Shown piece by piece: positions 7,355-14,362 of a stretch of DNA of 64,000 bases; the first letter of the stretch is position 1, and each line of letters starts with the position of its first letter. The position numbers and the translations under genes are program-made. A model generated the notes under the pieces. It was not told where the DNA came from and ran no database searches. It saw only the letters and a program-made list of their open reading frames with translations. The DNA comes from RHKX01 sp963745755 (GTDB lineage Bacteria > Actinomycetota > Thermoleophilia > Solirubrobacterales > 70-9): the NCBI GenBank assembly GCA_963745755.1, contig CAVUYP010000001.1, positions 2,170,001-2,234,000 on the forward strand. The letters run 5' to 3'.

Positions 7355-8583
7355 TGGCGGCCGACGCGGCCGACCCGCAGCCCGAGATCCGCCGCCCGCG
7401 CTCCGACGCCGCGAGCGGGCCGATGCACGCCAGCTTCAGCCTCGGTCGCTGGGCCGGCGTCGAGATCGGCGTCAACTGGAGCTGGATCGTCATCTTCGGC
7501 CTGATCTGCTGGTCGCTGGCCGCGGTCGTCTTCCCGGACGCGGCGCCGGGGCTCAGCGACGCCGCCTACATCGCGATGGCCGCGATCGCGGCGGTGCTGT
7601 TCTTCGCCTCGCTGCTCCTCCACGAGCTCGGCCACGCGGTCGTCGCCCGCCGCGAGGGGATGGAGATCGACGGGATCGTCCTCTGGCTGTTCGGCGGCGT
7701 CGCCAAGTTCAAGGGCCTCTTCCCATCCGCCGGCGCCGAGCTGCGGATCGCGATCGCCGGGCCGCTGGTCAGCCTCGTGATCGGCATCTCGATGCTGGCG
7801 CTCGCGGCGGCGCCGCTTCCCGACGCGGTCGACGGCGTCGTCGCCTGGCTCGGCAGCATCAACCTGATCCTGCTCGCCTTCAACATGCTGCCGGCGCTGC
7901 CGCTCGACGGCGGCCGCGTCTTCCGGGCGCTCGTCTGGAAGCGGACCGGCGACTTCACGCGGGCGACCCGGATCGCCGGGTCGATCGGCCGCGGCTTCGG
8001 CCAGGTGATGATCGCCGGCGGCATCCTCCTGCTGTTCATGCTCGGCGCCCCCGGCGGCCTCTGGCTGGCGTTGATCGGCTGGTTCCTGATCGCCGCCGCG
8101 ACCGCGGAGACGCGGATGGCGACGATCGCGGCGGCGCTCGACCCGCTGCGGGTGGCCGACGCGATGGCGAACCGCCCGATCGCGGCGCCGGCCGGCGCGA
8201 CGATCGCGGAGTTCATCGAGACCCGCTTCAGCGGCAGCCGCCACGCCGCCTACCCGGTCCTCGACGGCGAGCGCGTCGTCGGGCTGGTCGGCTTCCGCGA
8301 TCTCTCGGCGGTTCCGACCGCGGAGTGGGAGGACACCCGGATCGCCGCGATCGCGCGGCCGCTCGACGAGGTCCTCGTCCTCGCTCCGGAAGCCAACCTC
8401 GGCGCGGCGACGATCGAGCTCGTCCAGAACGACCTCGGCCGGGCGCTGGTGCTCGAGGGGGACCGCCTCGTCGGCCTGCTCTCGATGACCGACGTCTCGC
8501 GGCTGATCGAGCTGCGCACCCACACCGGCTCCGGCCGCCCCGGCGCGACGCCGTTCGGGACCGCCTCGCCGCTGCGTCACTAG
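7354..8583 (+). CDS. Site-2 protease (M50) with C-terminal CBS pair, Rip3-like
   Basis: 409 aa. Intramembrane zinc metalloprotease with HELGH (90-94) in a membrane helix and the third ligand region ALPLDGGRVF (181-190). About six hydrophobic segments lie between 40 and 245, and two CBS motifs fill about 262-395 (MANRPIAAPAGATIAEFIE..., then a second copy ending LLSMTDVSRLIEL). Same layout as mycobacterial Rip3 (Rv2625c), a DosR-regulon member. ATG 7354 overlaps the upstream stop (TGATG). CBS domains usually sense adenine nucleotides, so proteolysis could respond to energy state (inference). The substrate is unknown. No anti-sigma factor is seen in the window. Confidence 0.92.
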   Translation: MAADAADPQPEIRRPRSDAASGPMHASFSLGRWAGVEIGVNWSWIVIFGLICWSLAAVVFPDAAPGLSDAAYIAMAAIAAVLFFASLLLHELGHAVVARREGMEIDGIVLWLFGGVAKFKGLFPSAGAELRIAIAGPLVSLVIGISMLALAAAPLPDAVDGVVAWLGSINLILLAFNMLPALPLDGGRVFRALVWKRTGDFTRATRIAGSIGRGFGQVMIAGGILLLFMLGAPGGLWLALIGWFLIAAATAETRMATIAAALDPLRVADAMANRPIAAPAGATIAEFIETRFSGSRHAAYPVLDGERVVGLVGFRDLSAVPTAEWEDTRIAAIARPLDEVLVLAPEANLGAATIELVQNDLGRALVLEGDRLVGLLSMTDVSRLIELRTHTGSGRPGATPFGTASPLRH

Positions 8584-8654
8584 CCGGCGGACGCCGCTGC
8601 GGCCGATTGACTCCGACAAGGTCGTCCGCCCGCTTCCCTACCGTCCCAGCGGTC

Positions 8655-9671
8655 ATGGAGCAGCTGCAGTCACAGCTCGGCGACGTCGCATCCGGAGGCT
8701 TTCCGGCCCCCGCCCACCAGGCCCTCGCCGGCCTCGCCGACGGCGACCGCGTCGAGGGCTGCTACGCGGTCCGCGACCGCAGCCGGCGCCCGACCAAGCG
8801 CGGCGGCGAGTGGCTGGCGCTGAAGCTGGCCGACCGCTCCGCGACCGTCAGCGCCAAGTCCTGGGACGAGGTCGAGCAGCGGTTCGCGGTCGCCGAGCCG
8901 GGCACCGTCGTCCAGGTGAGCGGCCGCTTCGAGCGCAGCCCGCAGTGGGGCGACGCGCTGATCGTCGAGTCGATCGCCACGGCCGCCGAGGGCGACTACG
9001 AGCCCGCCGACCTGCTCGAGTCCTCGCCGCTGCCGCTCGAGCGGATGGAGGACGATCTCGCGGCGCTGCTGGAGACGATCCAGAACGAGGACCTGCGGCT
9101 CCTGCTCGGCCGCCTGGTCGCGCCCGGCGGCGAGCTCTGGGAGCGCTTCCGCGACGCTCCGGCGGCCAAGCACTACCACCAGGCCTACCGGCACGGGCTG
9201 CTCGAGCACACCCTCTCGGTCGCGCAGGGGGTCAGCGCCGCGGCCTCGTTCTTCCCGGGGATCGATCGCGACGTCGCGATCACCGGTGCGCTGCTGCACG
9301 ACATCGGCAAGCTCGAGGCCTACAACGACAACCCGCTGGCGATCGACATGACCGACCTCGGCAGGCTGATCGGCGAGATCCCGCTCGGCTACTACCGGGT
9401 CCGCCGCGAGATCGAGTCGATCGAGGGATTCGATCCCGACCTCGGCTGGGCGGTCCTGCACATCATCCTCTCCCACCACGGGACCCTCGAGCACGGCTCG
9501 CCGGTGACGCCGGCGACCCGCGAGGCCACCCTCGTCCACATGATGGACAACCTCGGCGGCAAGCTCGGCAGCTTCGACCGGATCGAGCGGACACTGGCCG
9601 ACGGTCAGGCGTGGTCGGGGTTCGACCGCGGCATCGACGGATCCGCCTATTTCCGCGACCGCGCCGCCTGA
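8655..9671 (+). CDS. YhaM-like 3'-5' exoribonuclease (OB fold + HD domain)
   Basis: 338 aa. The N-terminal third (about 25-110) fits an OB nucleic-acid-binding fold (GEWLALKLADRSATVSAKSW...). Residues 165-325 form an HD metal-dependent phosphohydrolase with YRHGLLEHTLSV (His ligands), LLHDIGKLEAY (His215-Asp216) and ILSHHG. This order is diagnostic of the YhaM/CBF1 exoribonuclease family. ATG 8655 was chosen over upstream in-frame codons that antiparallel the 3' end of the protease gene. TACCGT at 8639-8644 leaves a 10-nt leader. A second, shorter paralogue is at 55753. Function as an RNase is from family knowledge. Confidence 0.85.
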   Translation: MEQLQSQLGDVASGGFPAPAHQALAGLADGDRVEGCYAVRDRSRRPTKRGGEWLALKLADRSATVSAKSWDEVEQRFAVAEPGTVVQVSGRFERSPQWGDALIVESIATAAEGDYEPADLLESSPLPLERMEDDLAALLETIQNEDLRLLLGRLVAPGGELWERFRDAPAAKHYHQAYRHGLLEHTLSVAQGVSAAASFFPGIDRDVAITGALLHDIGKLEAYNDNPLAIDMTDLGRLIGEIPLGYYRVRREIESIEGFDPDLGWAVLHIILSHHGTLEHGSPVTPATREATLVHMMDNLGGKLGSFDRIERTLADGQAWSGFDRGIDGSAYFRDRAA

Positions 9672-9702
9672 GCGGCGGCCGGGCGTAGATCGACGGCCGG
9701 GC

Positions 9703-9804
9703 CTAGCGGCGCCGAACGCGACGCTGCTGCGCCCGATCGCGGACGAGGTCCGGATCGTGGCGGACGGTGCGGGCGAGGAAGTGGGCGGTGGCGATCGAGA
9801 GCAT
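9703..9804 (-). CDS. Possible 33-aa basic protein, divergent from CGNR gene
   Basis: ATG 9804 to TAG 9703 encodes MLSIATAHFLARTVRHDPD and a strongly basic tail ending QQRRVRRR. Third codon positions are almost all G/C as in real genes here. A near-consensus promoter on the same strand, TTGACA (9876-9871), 17-bp spacer, TAACGT (9853-9848), lies 44 nt upstream of the start. Shine-Dalgarno is weak (AAAGGT). The stop lies 31 bp beyond the convergent YhaM-like gene. No family recognised. Confidence 0.45.
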   Translation of the reverse strand: MLSIATAHFLARTVRHDPDLVRDRAQQRRVRRR

Positions 9805-9833
9805 CTGGGGCGACCTTTCTGAGACGGAACCTT

Positions 9834-9906
9834 GCTAACCGGCCAAGACGTTACACAGGTCACGCTAACCTGTCAAGTTGATTTACCGGTCATTAGTCGG
9901 TACGAT
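9834..9906. promoter_or_regulatory. Back-to-back promoters with repeat operators
   Basis: The plus promoter for the CGNR gene is TTGATT (9878-9883), 17-bp spacer, TACGAT (9901-9906). The minus promoter is TTGACA (9876-9871), 17-bp spacer, TAACGT (9853-9848). The -35 boxes are 1 bp apart. Overlaid on them are direct repeats GCTAACCGGCC (9834-9844) and GCTAACCTGTC (9864-9874), an inverted repeat ACAGGT-N7-ACCTGT (9855-9873), and TACCG-N9-CGGTA (9884-9902). This looks like a repressor-controlled divergent switch. The regulator is not identified. Confidence 0.65.
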
Positions 9907-9913
9907 GGTCGCC

Positions 9914-10492
9914 ATGAACGTCGCCGAGCTGAGCCGCCAGATCGAGTACAAGATCGCTCCGGAGCCGTTGCTCGCCGTCCAGGCGCTCGCCAACACGTTC
10001 GCCCACGAGACCGACGAGGAGCTGCTCAGCGATCCCGAGGCGACCCGGCGCTGGCTGGTCGACTCGGGCCTGGCGATCGACGACGTCGAGGTCGACGAGC
10101 ACGCTCGCCGGCGGCTGGTCGAGCTCCGGTCGCTGATCCGCGCCCTGATCGACGCCAACCTGACCGGCGAGCCGGACCGCGCCGCGAACGCCCAGCTCGC
10201 CCGCCTCGCCGCCGACCACCCGGTCGCGGTCGCAGTCGATGGCGACGGCCGGGTCGAGCTCGACCTCGAGCCGGCAGATTCGGTCGGCGCCCTGATCGCG
10301 CAGATGATCGGCATCGTCCTGCGGGCGCAGATCGACGGCAGCTGGTCGCGGCTCAAGGTCTGCGCTGCCGACGACTGTCGCTGGGCGTTCTTCGACTCCT
10401 CGAAGAACCGTCGCGGCCACTGGTGCTCGATGGAGGTCTGTGGCAACCGCGAGAAGAACCGCAGCTACCGGGCGCGGCAGAGCGCTACCTAG
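9914..10492 (+). CDS. CGNR zinc-finger (ABATE-domain) putative regulator
   Basis: 192 aa from ATG 9914. The N-terminal ABATE domain (about 15-140) precedes a C-terminal CGNR zinc finger: CAADDCRWAFFDSSKNRRG, then WCSMEVCGNR, giving four Cys and the name-giving CGNR. The family is thought to bind DNA as stress-related regulators (family knowledge, weakly characterised). ATG 9914 was chosen over ATG 9905 because TACGAT (9901-9906) leaves exactly 7 nt, the spacing found throughout this window. It lies under a strong divergent promoter with operator-like repeats and might bind them itself. Its stop overlaps the 3' end of the convergent small membrane protein gene by 8 bp. Confidence 0.85.
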   Translation: MNVAELSRQIEYKIAPEPLLAVQALANTFAHETDEELLSDPEATRRWLVDSGLAIDDVEVDEHARRRLVELRSLIRALIDANLTGEPDRAANAQLARLAADHPVAVAVDGDGRVELDLEPADSVGALIAQMIGIVLRAQIDGSWSRLKVCAADDCRWAFFDSSKNRRGHWCSMEVCGNREKNRSYRARQSAT

Positions 10493-10502
10493 CGAAGCGC
10501 TC
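10480..10502. terminator. Hairpin at convergent gene ends
   Basis: GAGCGCT (10480-10486), 9-nt loop, AGCGCTC (10496-10502). It covers the overlapping 3' ends of the CGNR gene and the minus-strand small membrane protein gene. No T-run follows on either strand, so bidirectional termination is only a guess. Confidence 0.35.
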
Positions 10503-10766
10503 GGCGCACTTCTGCATCTTCGCCGTGTCCGGCTCGACCCGCTGGACGCAGGTGAGGACGCGCTCGGCGTCGGTCTTCGAGGCGCCGCTGATGTTCGGGG
10601 CGTTGATGCCGGCGTCGTCGAAGGCGTGGCCGATCGAGCTGTTGACGCTGTCGAATGCGTTGTTGGTCGTGTCGAGGACCGGACGGACCAGGAAGAGGTA
10701 GACGGCGGCGAGAATTGCCACCGTGACGATCAGCTTGATCAGGCTCCGAGCCAGCGTCTCCGTCAT
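10485..10766 (-). CDS. Small single-span membrane protein, unknown function
   Basis: 93 aa. One membrane helix (about 8-28, LIKLIVTVAILAAVYLFLVR) is followed by a polar domain containing Cys at about 73 and 87 (LTCVQRVEP, MQKCAERF) that would lie outside the cell and could pair. No family recognised. TAGATT at 10777-10782 (minus strand) lies 10-11 nt before ATG 10766. The gene converges with the CGNR gene and overlaps its end. Confidence 0.65.
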   Translation of the reverse strand: MTETLARSLIKLIVTVAILAAVYLFLVRPVLDTTNNAFDSVNSSIGHAFDDAGINAPNISGASKTDAERVLTCVQRVEPDTAKMQKCAERFAR

Positions 10767-10894
10767 CTGCTGTCGCGAATCTAACCGGTACCGACCGTGG
10801 AGGTCCGGGCCGGAGTCGCGCCGGAGAGCGCAAACTGCGCAAATCGTCGCGTCGCTGCCGGGGGTGGCCCGGCGGCGGCAACTATCCTCCGGGC

Positions 10895-12949
10895 GTGGCC
10901 AAGGACACCGAGAAGCTGATCCGCCAGCTCTCCCTGATCTCCTTCTTGATGGCGAACCGCCGACCGGTGTCGGCGCTCGAGATCAAACAGGAGGTGGAGG
11001 GCTACAGCTCGATGAACGAGGATGCGTTCGCGCGCCGGTTCTACGCCGACCGCGCCGAGCTCGAGAGCCTCGGCATCGCGCTCAAGGTCGACAAGCCCAG
11101 CGAGGGCTTCCTGGAGTCGGAGCTGTACGCGCTGCCGCCGGAGAACTACTACCTGCCGGCGATCGAGTTCACCGATTCCGAGCTGGCGGCGCTGCGCACC
11201 GCCCTCGCCCTGCTCGACGGCCAGTTCGCCTACGCGGAGCCGCTGCGGCTGGCGCTCCAGCAGGTCTCGTGGGGACGGAAGAGCCCGCTCAGCTCCGGCG
11301 CCGAGGCGCCGATCGAGATGGCGATGACCGCCTCGGCCGGCGGCCGCGAGCTCTCGCAGCGCCTGGCGAAGATCGAGACGGCGATCTCGCGCCGCAAGAC
11401 GATCCAGTTCAGCTACTACACGATGGAACGGGACGCGACGATGGACCGCAAGGTCGATCCCTACCACCTCGTCTTCCGCTCCGGCCAGTTCTACCTGATC
11501 GGCTACGCCCACGAACGCGACGCGGTCCGGGTCTTCCGGCTGTCGCGGATCCAGGGCAAGGTCTCCTACGCGAGCAAGGCCGAGCACGACTTCAACCCGC
11601 CGGGCAGCTTCGACCGCCGCGACTACGCCTCGCGCGCCGACTGGCAGATGGGCGCCAGGGAGGGGACGGCGCGGATCTTCCTGCGCGATCGGATCGACTG
11701 GCTGGTCGCCCGCGACTACGGCGACTACGGCGAGATCGAGCCGGCCCGCAACGGCGACGGCAGGCGCGGCAAGGGGTCGGTCTTCGCCACCGACTTCTCC
11801 TCCTCCCGGCAACTCGTCGCCTGGCTGCTCGGCTGGCGCCAGAACGCCGCGGTGCTCGAGCCACCGGAGCTCGCCGCCGAGGCGGAGGAGCGCCGGGAGC
11901 TGCTCCGCAGCCGCCATTCGAGCGACTTCGAGACCGCGAAGCCGGTCGCGAAGCCGGCCGTCGCCGACGCCGAGCGCCGCAGCCGCTCGAACGGCAAGGC
12001 CGAGACGGTGATCAGGCCCGAGCGCTTCGCCCGGCTCGTCACCCTCGCCGGCATGCTGATCGACTCGGCCCGCAACGACCGGCGTCTGCTGACCGCCGAG
12101 GTCTGCAACGAGCTCGGCATCTCCGCCAAGGAGCTGGCCAGCGACATCGACGTCCTCAACGTCGTCAACTTCGGCGGCGGCACCTACGTCCTCTACGCCG
12201 AGGTCAGCGGCGACGAGATCGAGGTCGATCCGGAGGCCTACGGCGACAGCTTCGCGAAGCCCGCCCGGCTGCTGCCGCTCGAGGCGAAGGCGCTGGTCGC
12301 GGCGATCGACTTCTTCGGTGACCACCTACCCCAGGCGGGCCTCGACACCGCCCGCGAGAAGATCATCGCCGCACTCGGCCACGATCCCTCCGAGGAGGGA
12401 CTGCAGATCACGATCGAGCGCGACGAGCCGGAGATCGTCAGCGCCGTCAACGACGCGATCGCCGCGAACTCGGTCCTGAAGATCAACTACTACAAGGAGA
12501 ACGAGGACCAGTTCACCGCCCGTGAGATCGAGCCCTACCGGCTCGCCCGCGGTCCCGACGGCTGGTACGTCGGCTGCCGCGATCGCAAGCGCGACGCCGT
12601 TCGCCACTTTCGCCTCGACCGCACCAAGGAGGCGGAGCCGACCGGCGAGCACTTCGAGCCGACCCCGGAGGTCGTCGAGCAGCTCTCCGAGCAGGAGTGG
12701 CTCAGCGTCGGCGAGGTCACCGACGCCCGCGTCGCCCGGGTCTGGGTCTCACCGGAACGGGCCCGCTGGGTCCGCGAGGAGCGGACCGTCGTCGAGGAGC
12801 TCGCCGACGGCGCGCTGATCATCGAGATGCCGTTCGCCGGCACCTCGTGGCTGGTCCGCGAGGTGCTCAAGGGGGCCGGCGACATGGTCGTGCTCGAGCC
12901 CGACGAAGCCCGCGAGGCCGTGCTCGACGCGGTCACCGAGAAGGCCTGA
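10895..12949 (+). CDS. pafBC: PafB-PafC fusion, WYL-domain transcriptional activator
   Basis: 684 aa, two tandem copies of the HTH-WYL-WCX architecture. First copy: N-terminal winged helix (LIRQLSLISFLMANRRPVSALE, about 5-75), WYL domain about 160-235 (RKTIQFSYYT...VDPYHLVFRSGQFYLIGYAHERDAVRVFRLSRI). Second copy: helix-turn-helix about 365-430 (RFARLVTLAGMLIDSARNDRR), WYL about 520-600 (SVLKINYYKENE...EPYRLARGPDGWYVGCRDRKRDAVRHFRLDR). PafB and PafC are separate in mycobacteria, where they activate the LexA-independent DNA damage regulon; natural fusions are known in other actinobacteria. GTG 10895 follows TATCCT (10883-10888) by 6 nt, so the mRNA is probably leaderless. The Pup-proteasome genes that often neighbour pafBC are absent here. 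Confidence 0.92.
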   Translation: MAKDTEKLIRQLSLISFLMANRRPVSALEIKQEVEGYSSMNEDAFARRFYADRAELESLGIALKVDKPSEGFLESELYALPPENYYLPAIEFTDSELAALRTALALLDGQFAYAEPLRLALQQVSWGRKSPLSSGAEAPIEMAMTASAGGRELSQRLAKIETAISRRKTIQFSYYTMERDATMDRKVDPYHLVFRSGQFYLIGYAHERDAVRVFRLSRIQGKVSYASKAEHDFNPPGSFDRRDYASRADWQMGAREGTARIFLRDRIDWLVARDYGDYGEIEPARNGDGRRGKGSVFATDFSSSRQLVAWLLGWRQNAAVLEPPELAAEAEERRELLRSRHSSDFETAKPVAKPAVADAERRSRSNGKAETVIRPERFARLVTLAGMLIDSARNDRRLLTAEVCNELGISAKELASDIDVLNVVNFGGGTYVLYAEVSGDEIEVDPEAYGDSFAKPARLLPLEAKALVAAIDFFGDHLPQAGLDTAREKIIAALGHDPSEEGLQITIERDEPEIVSAVNDAIAANSVLKINYYKENEDQFTAREIEPYRLARGPDGWYVGCRDRKRDAVRHFRLDRTKEAEPTGEHFEPTPEVVEQLSEQEWLSVGEVTDARVARVWVSPERARWVREERTVVEELADGALIIEMPFAGTSWLVREVLKGAGDMVVLEPDEAREAVLDAVTEKA

Positions 12950-12959
12950 GCGAGGCTCG

Positions 12960-13760
12960 ATGGAGGAGCCGGCGGTCGAGGCTCCCGGTCACCCGGCCGT
13001 CGTCCGCGTCCGCGCGGCGAATCCGGGGCCGATGACCCTGACCGGCACCAACACCTACGTCGTCGGCAGCTCGCCGGCGTGGGTGATCGACCCGGGACCG
13101 GCCGATCGCGATCACATCGAGCTCGTCCGCCGCGTCGGCGAGACCCGCGGCGGCATCGAGGGCGTCCTGCTCACGCACTCCCACAGCGACCACAATGCCG
13201 GGGTCGGGATGCTCGGAGCGCCGGTCCTCGTCGGCAACGAGTCCGGCTTCGACGACCTCGCCGCGCTGCTCGCGACCGAGCCGGTGCCGCATCCGCCAGC
13301 GCCCGCCGACGGCCGCGAGGTCGGGCCGTTCACGGTGATCGCCACGCCCGGCCACGCACCCGATCACGTCGCCTACCTGTTCGGCGCGGTCTGCTTCTGC
13401 GGCGACCTGATCCTCGGCGAGGGCTCGTCGATCGTCCCGCCCGCCGCCGGCGGCGGTTCGCTCGCCGACTACATGGAGTCGTTGCAGCGCCTCGCCGGCG
13501 TCGGCGCGTCGCTGCTCTGCCCGGGCCACGGCGAGTGGATCACCGACCCGGCCGCGAAGATCGCCGAGTACGCCGAGCACCGGCTCGAGCGCGAGCGGCT
13601 GCTCCTCGCGGCGCTCGCCGCCGGCAGGCGCGGCGAGGACGACCTCCTCGACGCCGCCTGGTCCGACGTCCCGGCGGCGATGCGCCCGGCCGCCGCCCTG
13701 GCGATGCGCGCCCACCTCGAGAAGCTCGAGGCCGCCGGCCGCCTGCCGGCGGACTTCTGA
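12960..13760 (+). CDS. Metallo-beta-lactamase-fold hydrolase, LACTB2-like
   Basis: 266 aa. LTHSHSDHNAG (71-81) supplies His73, His75, Asp77 and His78; TPGHAPDHVAYL gives the next His; GDLILGEGS gives the bridging Asp; LLCPGHGEWITD gives the last His. A C-terminal winged-helix-like tail of about 70 residues (ERERLLLAALAAGR...) is typical of LACTB2/RNase-like MBL proteins. Only 10 bp after pafBC, so probably cotranscribed. It could be a nuclease or a small-ester hydrolase; sequence alone does not decide. Confidence 0.85.
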   Translation: MEEPAVEAPGHPAVVRVRAANPGPMTLTGTNTYVVGSSPAWVIDPGPADRDHIELVRRVGETRGGIEGVLLTHSHSDHNAGVGMLGAPVLVGNESGFDDLAALLATEPVPHPPAPADGREVGPFTVIATPGHAPDHVAYLFGAVCFCGDLILGEGSSIVPPAAGGGSLADYMESLQRLAGVGASLLCPGHGEWITDPAAKIAEYAEHRLERERLLLAALAAGRRGEDDLLDAAWSDVPAAMRPAAALAMRAHLEKLEAAGRLPADF

Positions 13761-13784
13761 GCCCCGCGAATACGATCACGTCCG

Positions 13785-14255
13785 ATGGCCGGCCGCCGCG
13801 ACCAGATCAAGCTGACGCCGGTCGAGCAGCTGGAGCTGCTCGACGAGGAGCGGATCGTCGTCTGCACGACGAACGGACCGCGCGGCTGGCCGCACTCGAT
13901 GCCGCTCTGGTACACGGTCCGCGACGGCGACATCTGGGTCTGGACGTTCGCCAAATCGCAGAAGGTCAAGAACCTCGAACGCGACCGGCGCTGCACGCTG
14001 CTGGTCGAGGCCGGGGTCGAGTACGGCGAGCTGCGGGGGATCCAGATCGAGTCCGAGGCGGAGCTGATCCGCGATCCCGACCAGGTCTTCGAGTTCGGTG
14101 CCGAGTTGACGATCCGCTACGCGGAGGGGATCGAGCGGATCGAGGGCGATGCCGAGGCGGGGCTGCGGGCGCAGGCGCCGAAGCGGGTCGCGATCCACTT
14201 CCATCCGGTCCGCACCGCGACCTGGGACCACCGCAAGCTCGGCGGCACCTACTGA
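13785..14255 (+). CDS. PPOX-class flavin/F420-dependent oxidoreductase
   Basis: 156 aa split-barrel protein of the pyridoxamine-5'-phosphate-oxidase superfamily. The N-terminal part (VVCTTNGPRGWPHSMPLWY) and middle (WTFAKSQKVKNLERDRRCTL) match the cofactor-binding strands of actinobacterial PPOX enzymes, many of which use F420. Cofactor choice cannot be told by eye. ATG 13785 lies 8 nt after TACGAT (13771-13776), so transcription is likely separate from the preceding hydrolase gene and leaderless. Confidence 0.8.
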   Translation: MAGRRDQIKLTPVEQLELLDEERIVVCTTNGPRGWPHSMPLWYTVRDGDIWVWTFAKSQKVKNLERDRRCTLLVEAGVEYGELRGIQIESEAELIRDPDQVFEFGAELTIRYAEGIERIEGDAEAGLRAQAPKRVAIHFHPVRTATWDHRKLGGTY

Positions 14256-14264
14256 CGGCGTCGG

Positions 14265-14282
14265 GGTGGGGATAACCCCACC
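14265..14282 (+). terminator. GC hairpin after the PPOX gene
   Basis: GGTGGGG (14265-14271), loop ATAA, CCCCACC (14276-14282), 9 bp after the stop codon. A perfect 7-bp stem with a tetraloop but without a T-run. A terminator is likely by position. Confidence 0.45.
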
Positions 14283-14362
14283 GCGAAGCCGGGGGCCAGC
14301 CTCGGTCAGATCTCCGGAATGCCCCATTAACAAGCCGTTTGCGCGGGCCTACATTGGCTCGC

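Noticed and set aside
8607..8644. TTGACT with TACCGT as a -35/-10 pair for the YhaM-like gene
   Set aside because: The spacer would be 26 bp, far from 17. Only the -10 may be real.
14339..14362. TTG start for the MMPL transporter
   Set aside because: The extension overlaps the -10 TACATT at 14350. ATG 14363 fits the 7-nt leaderless spacing.
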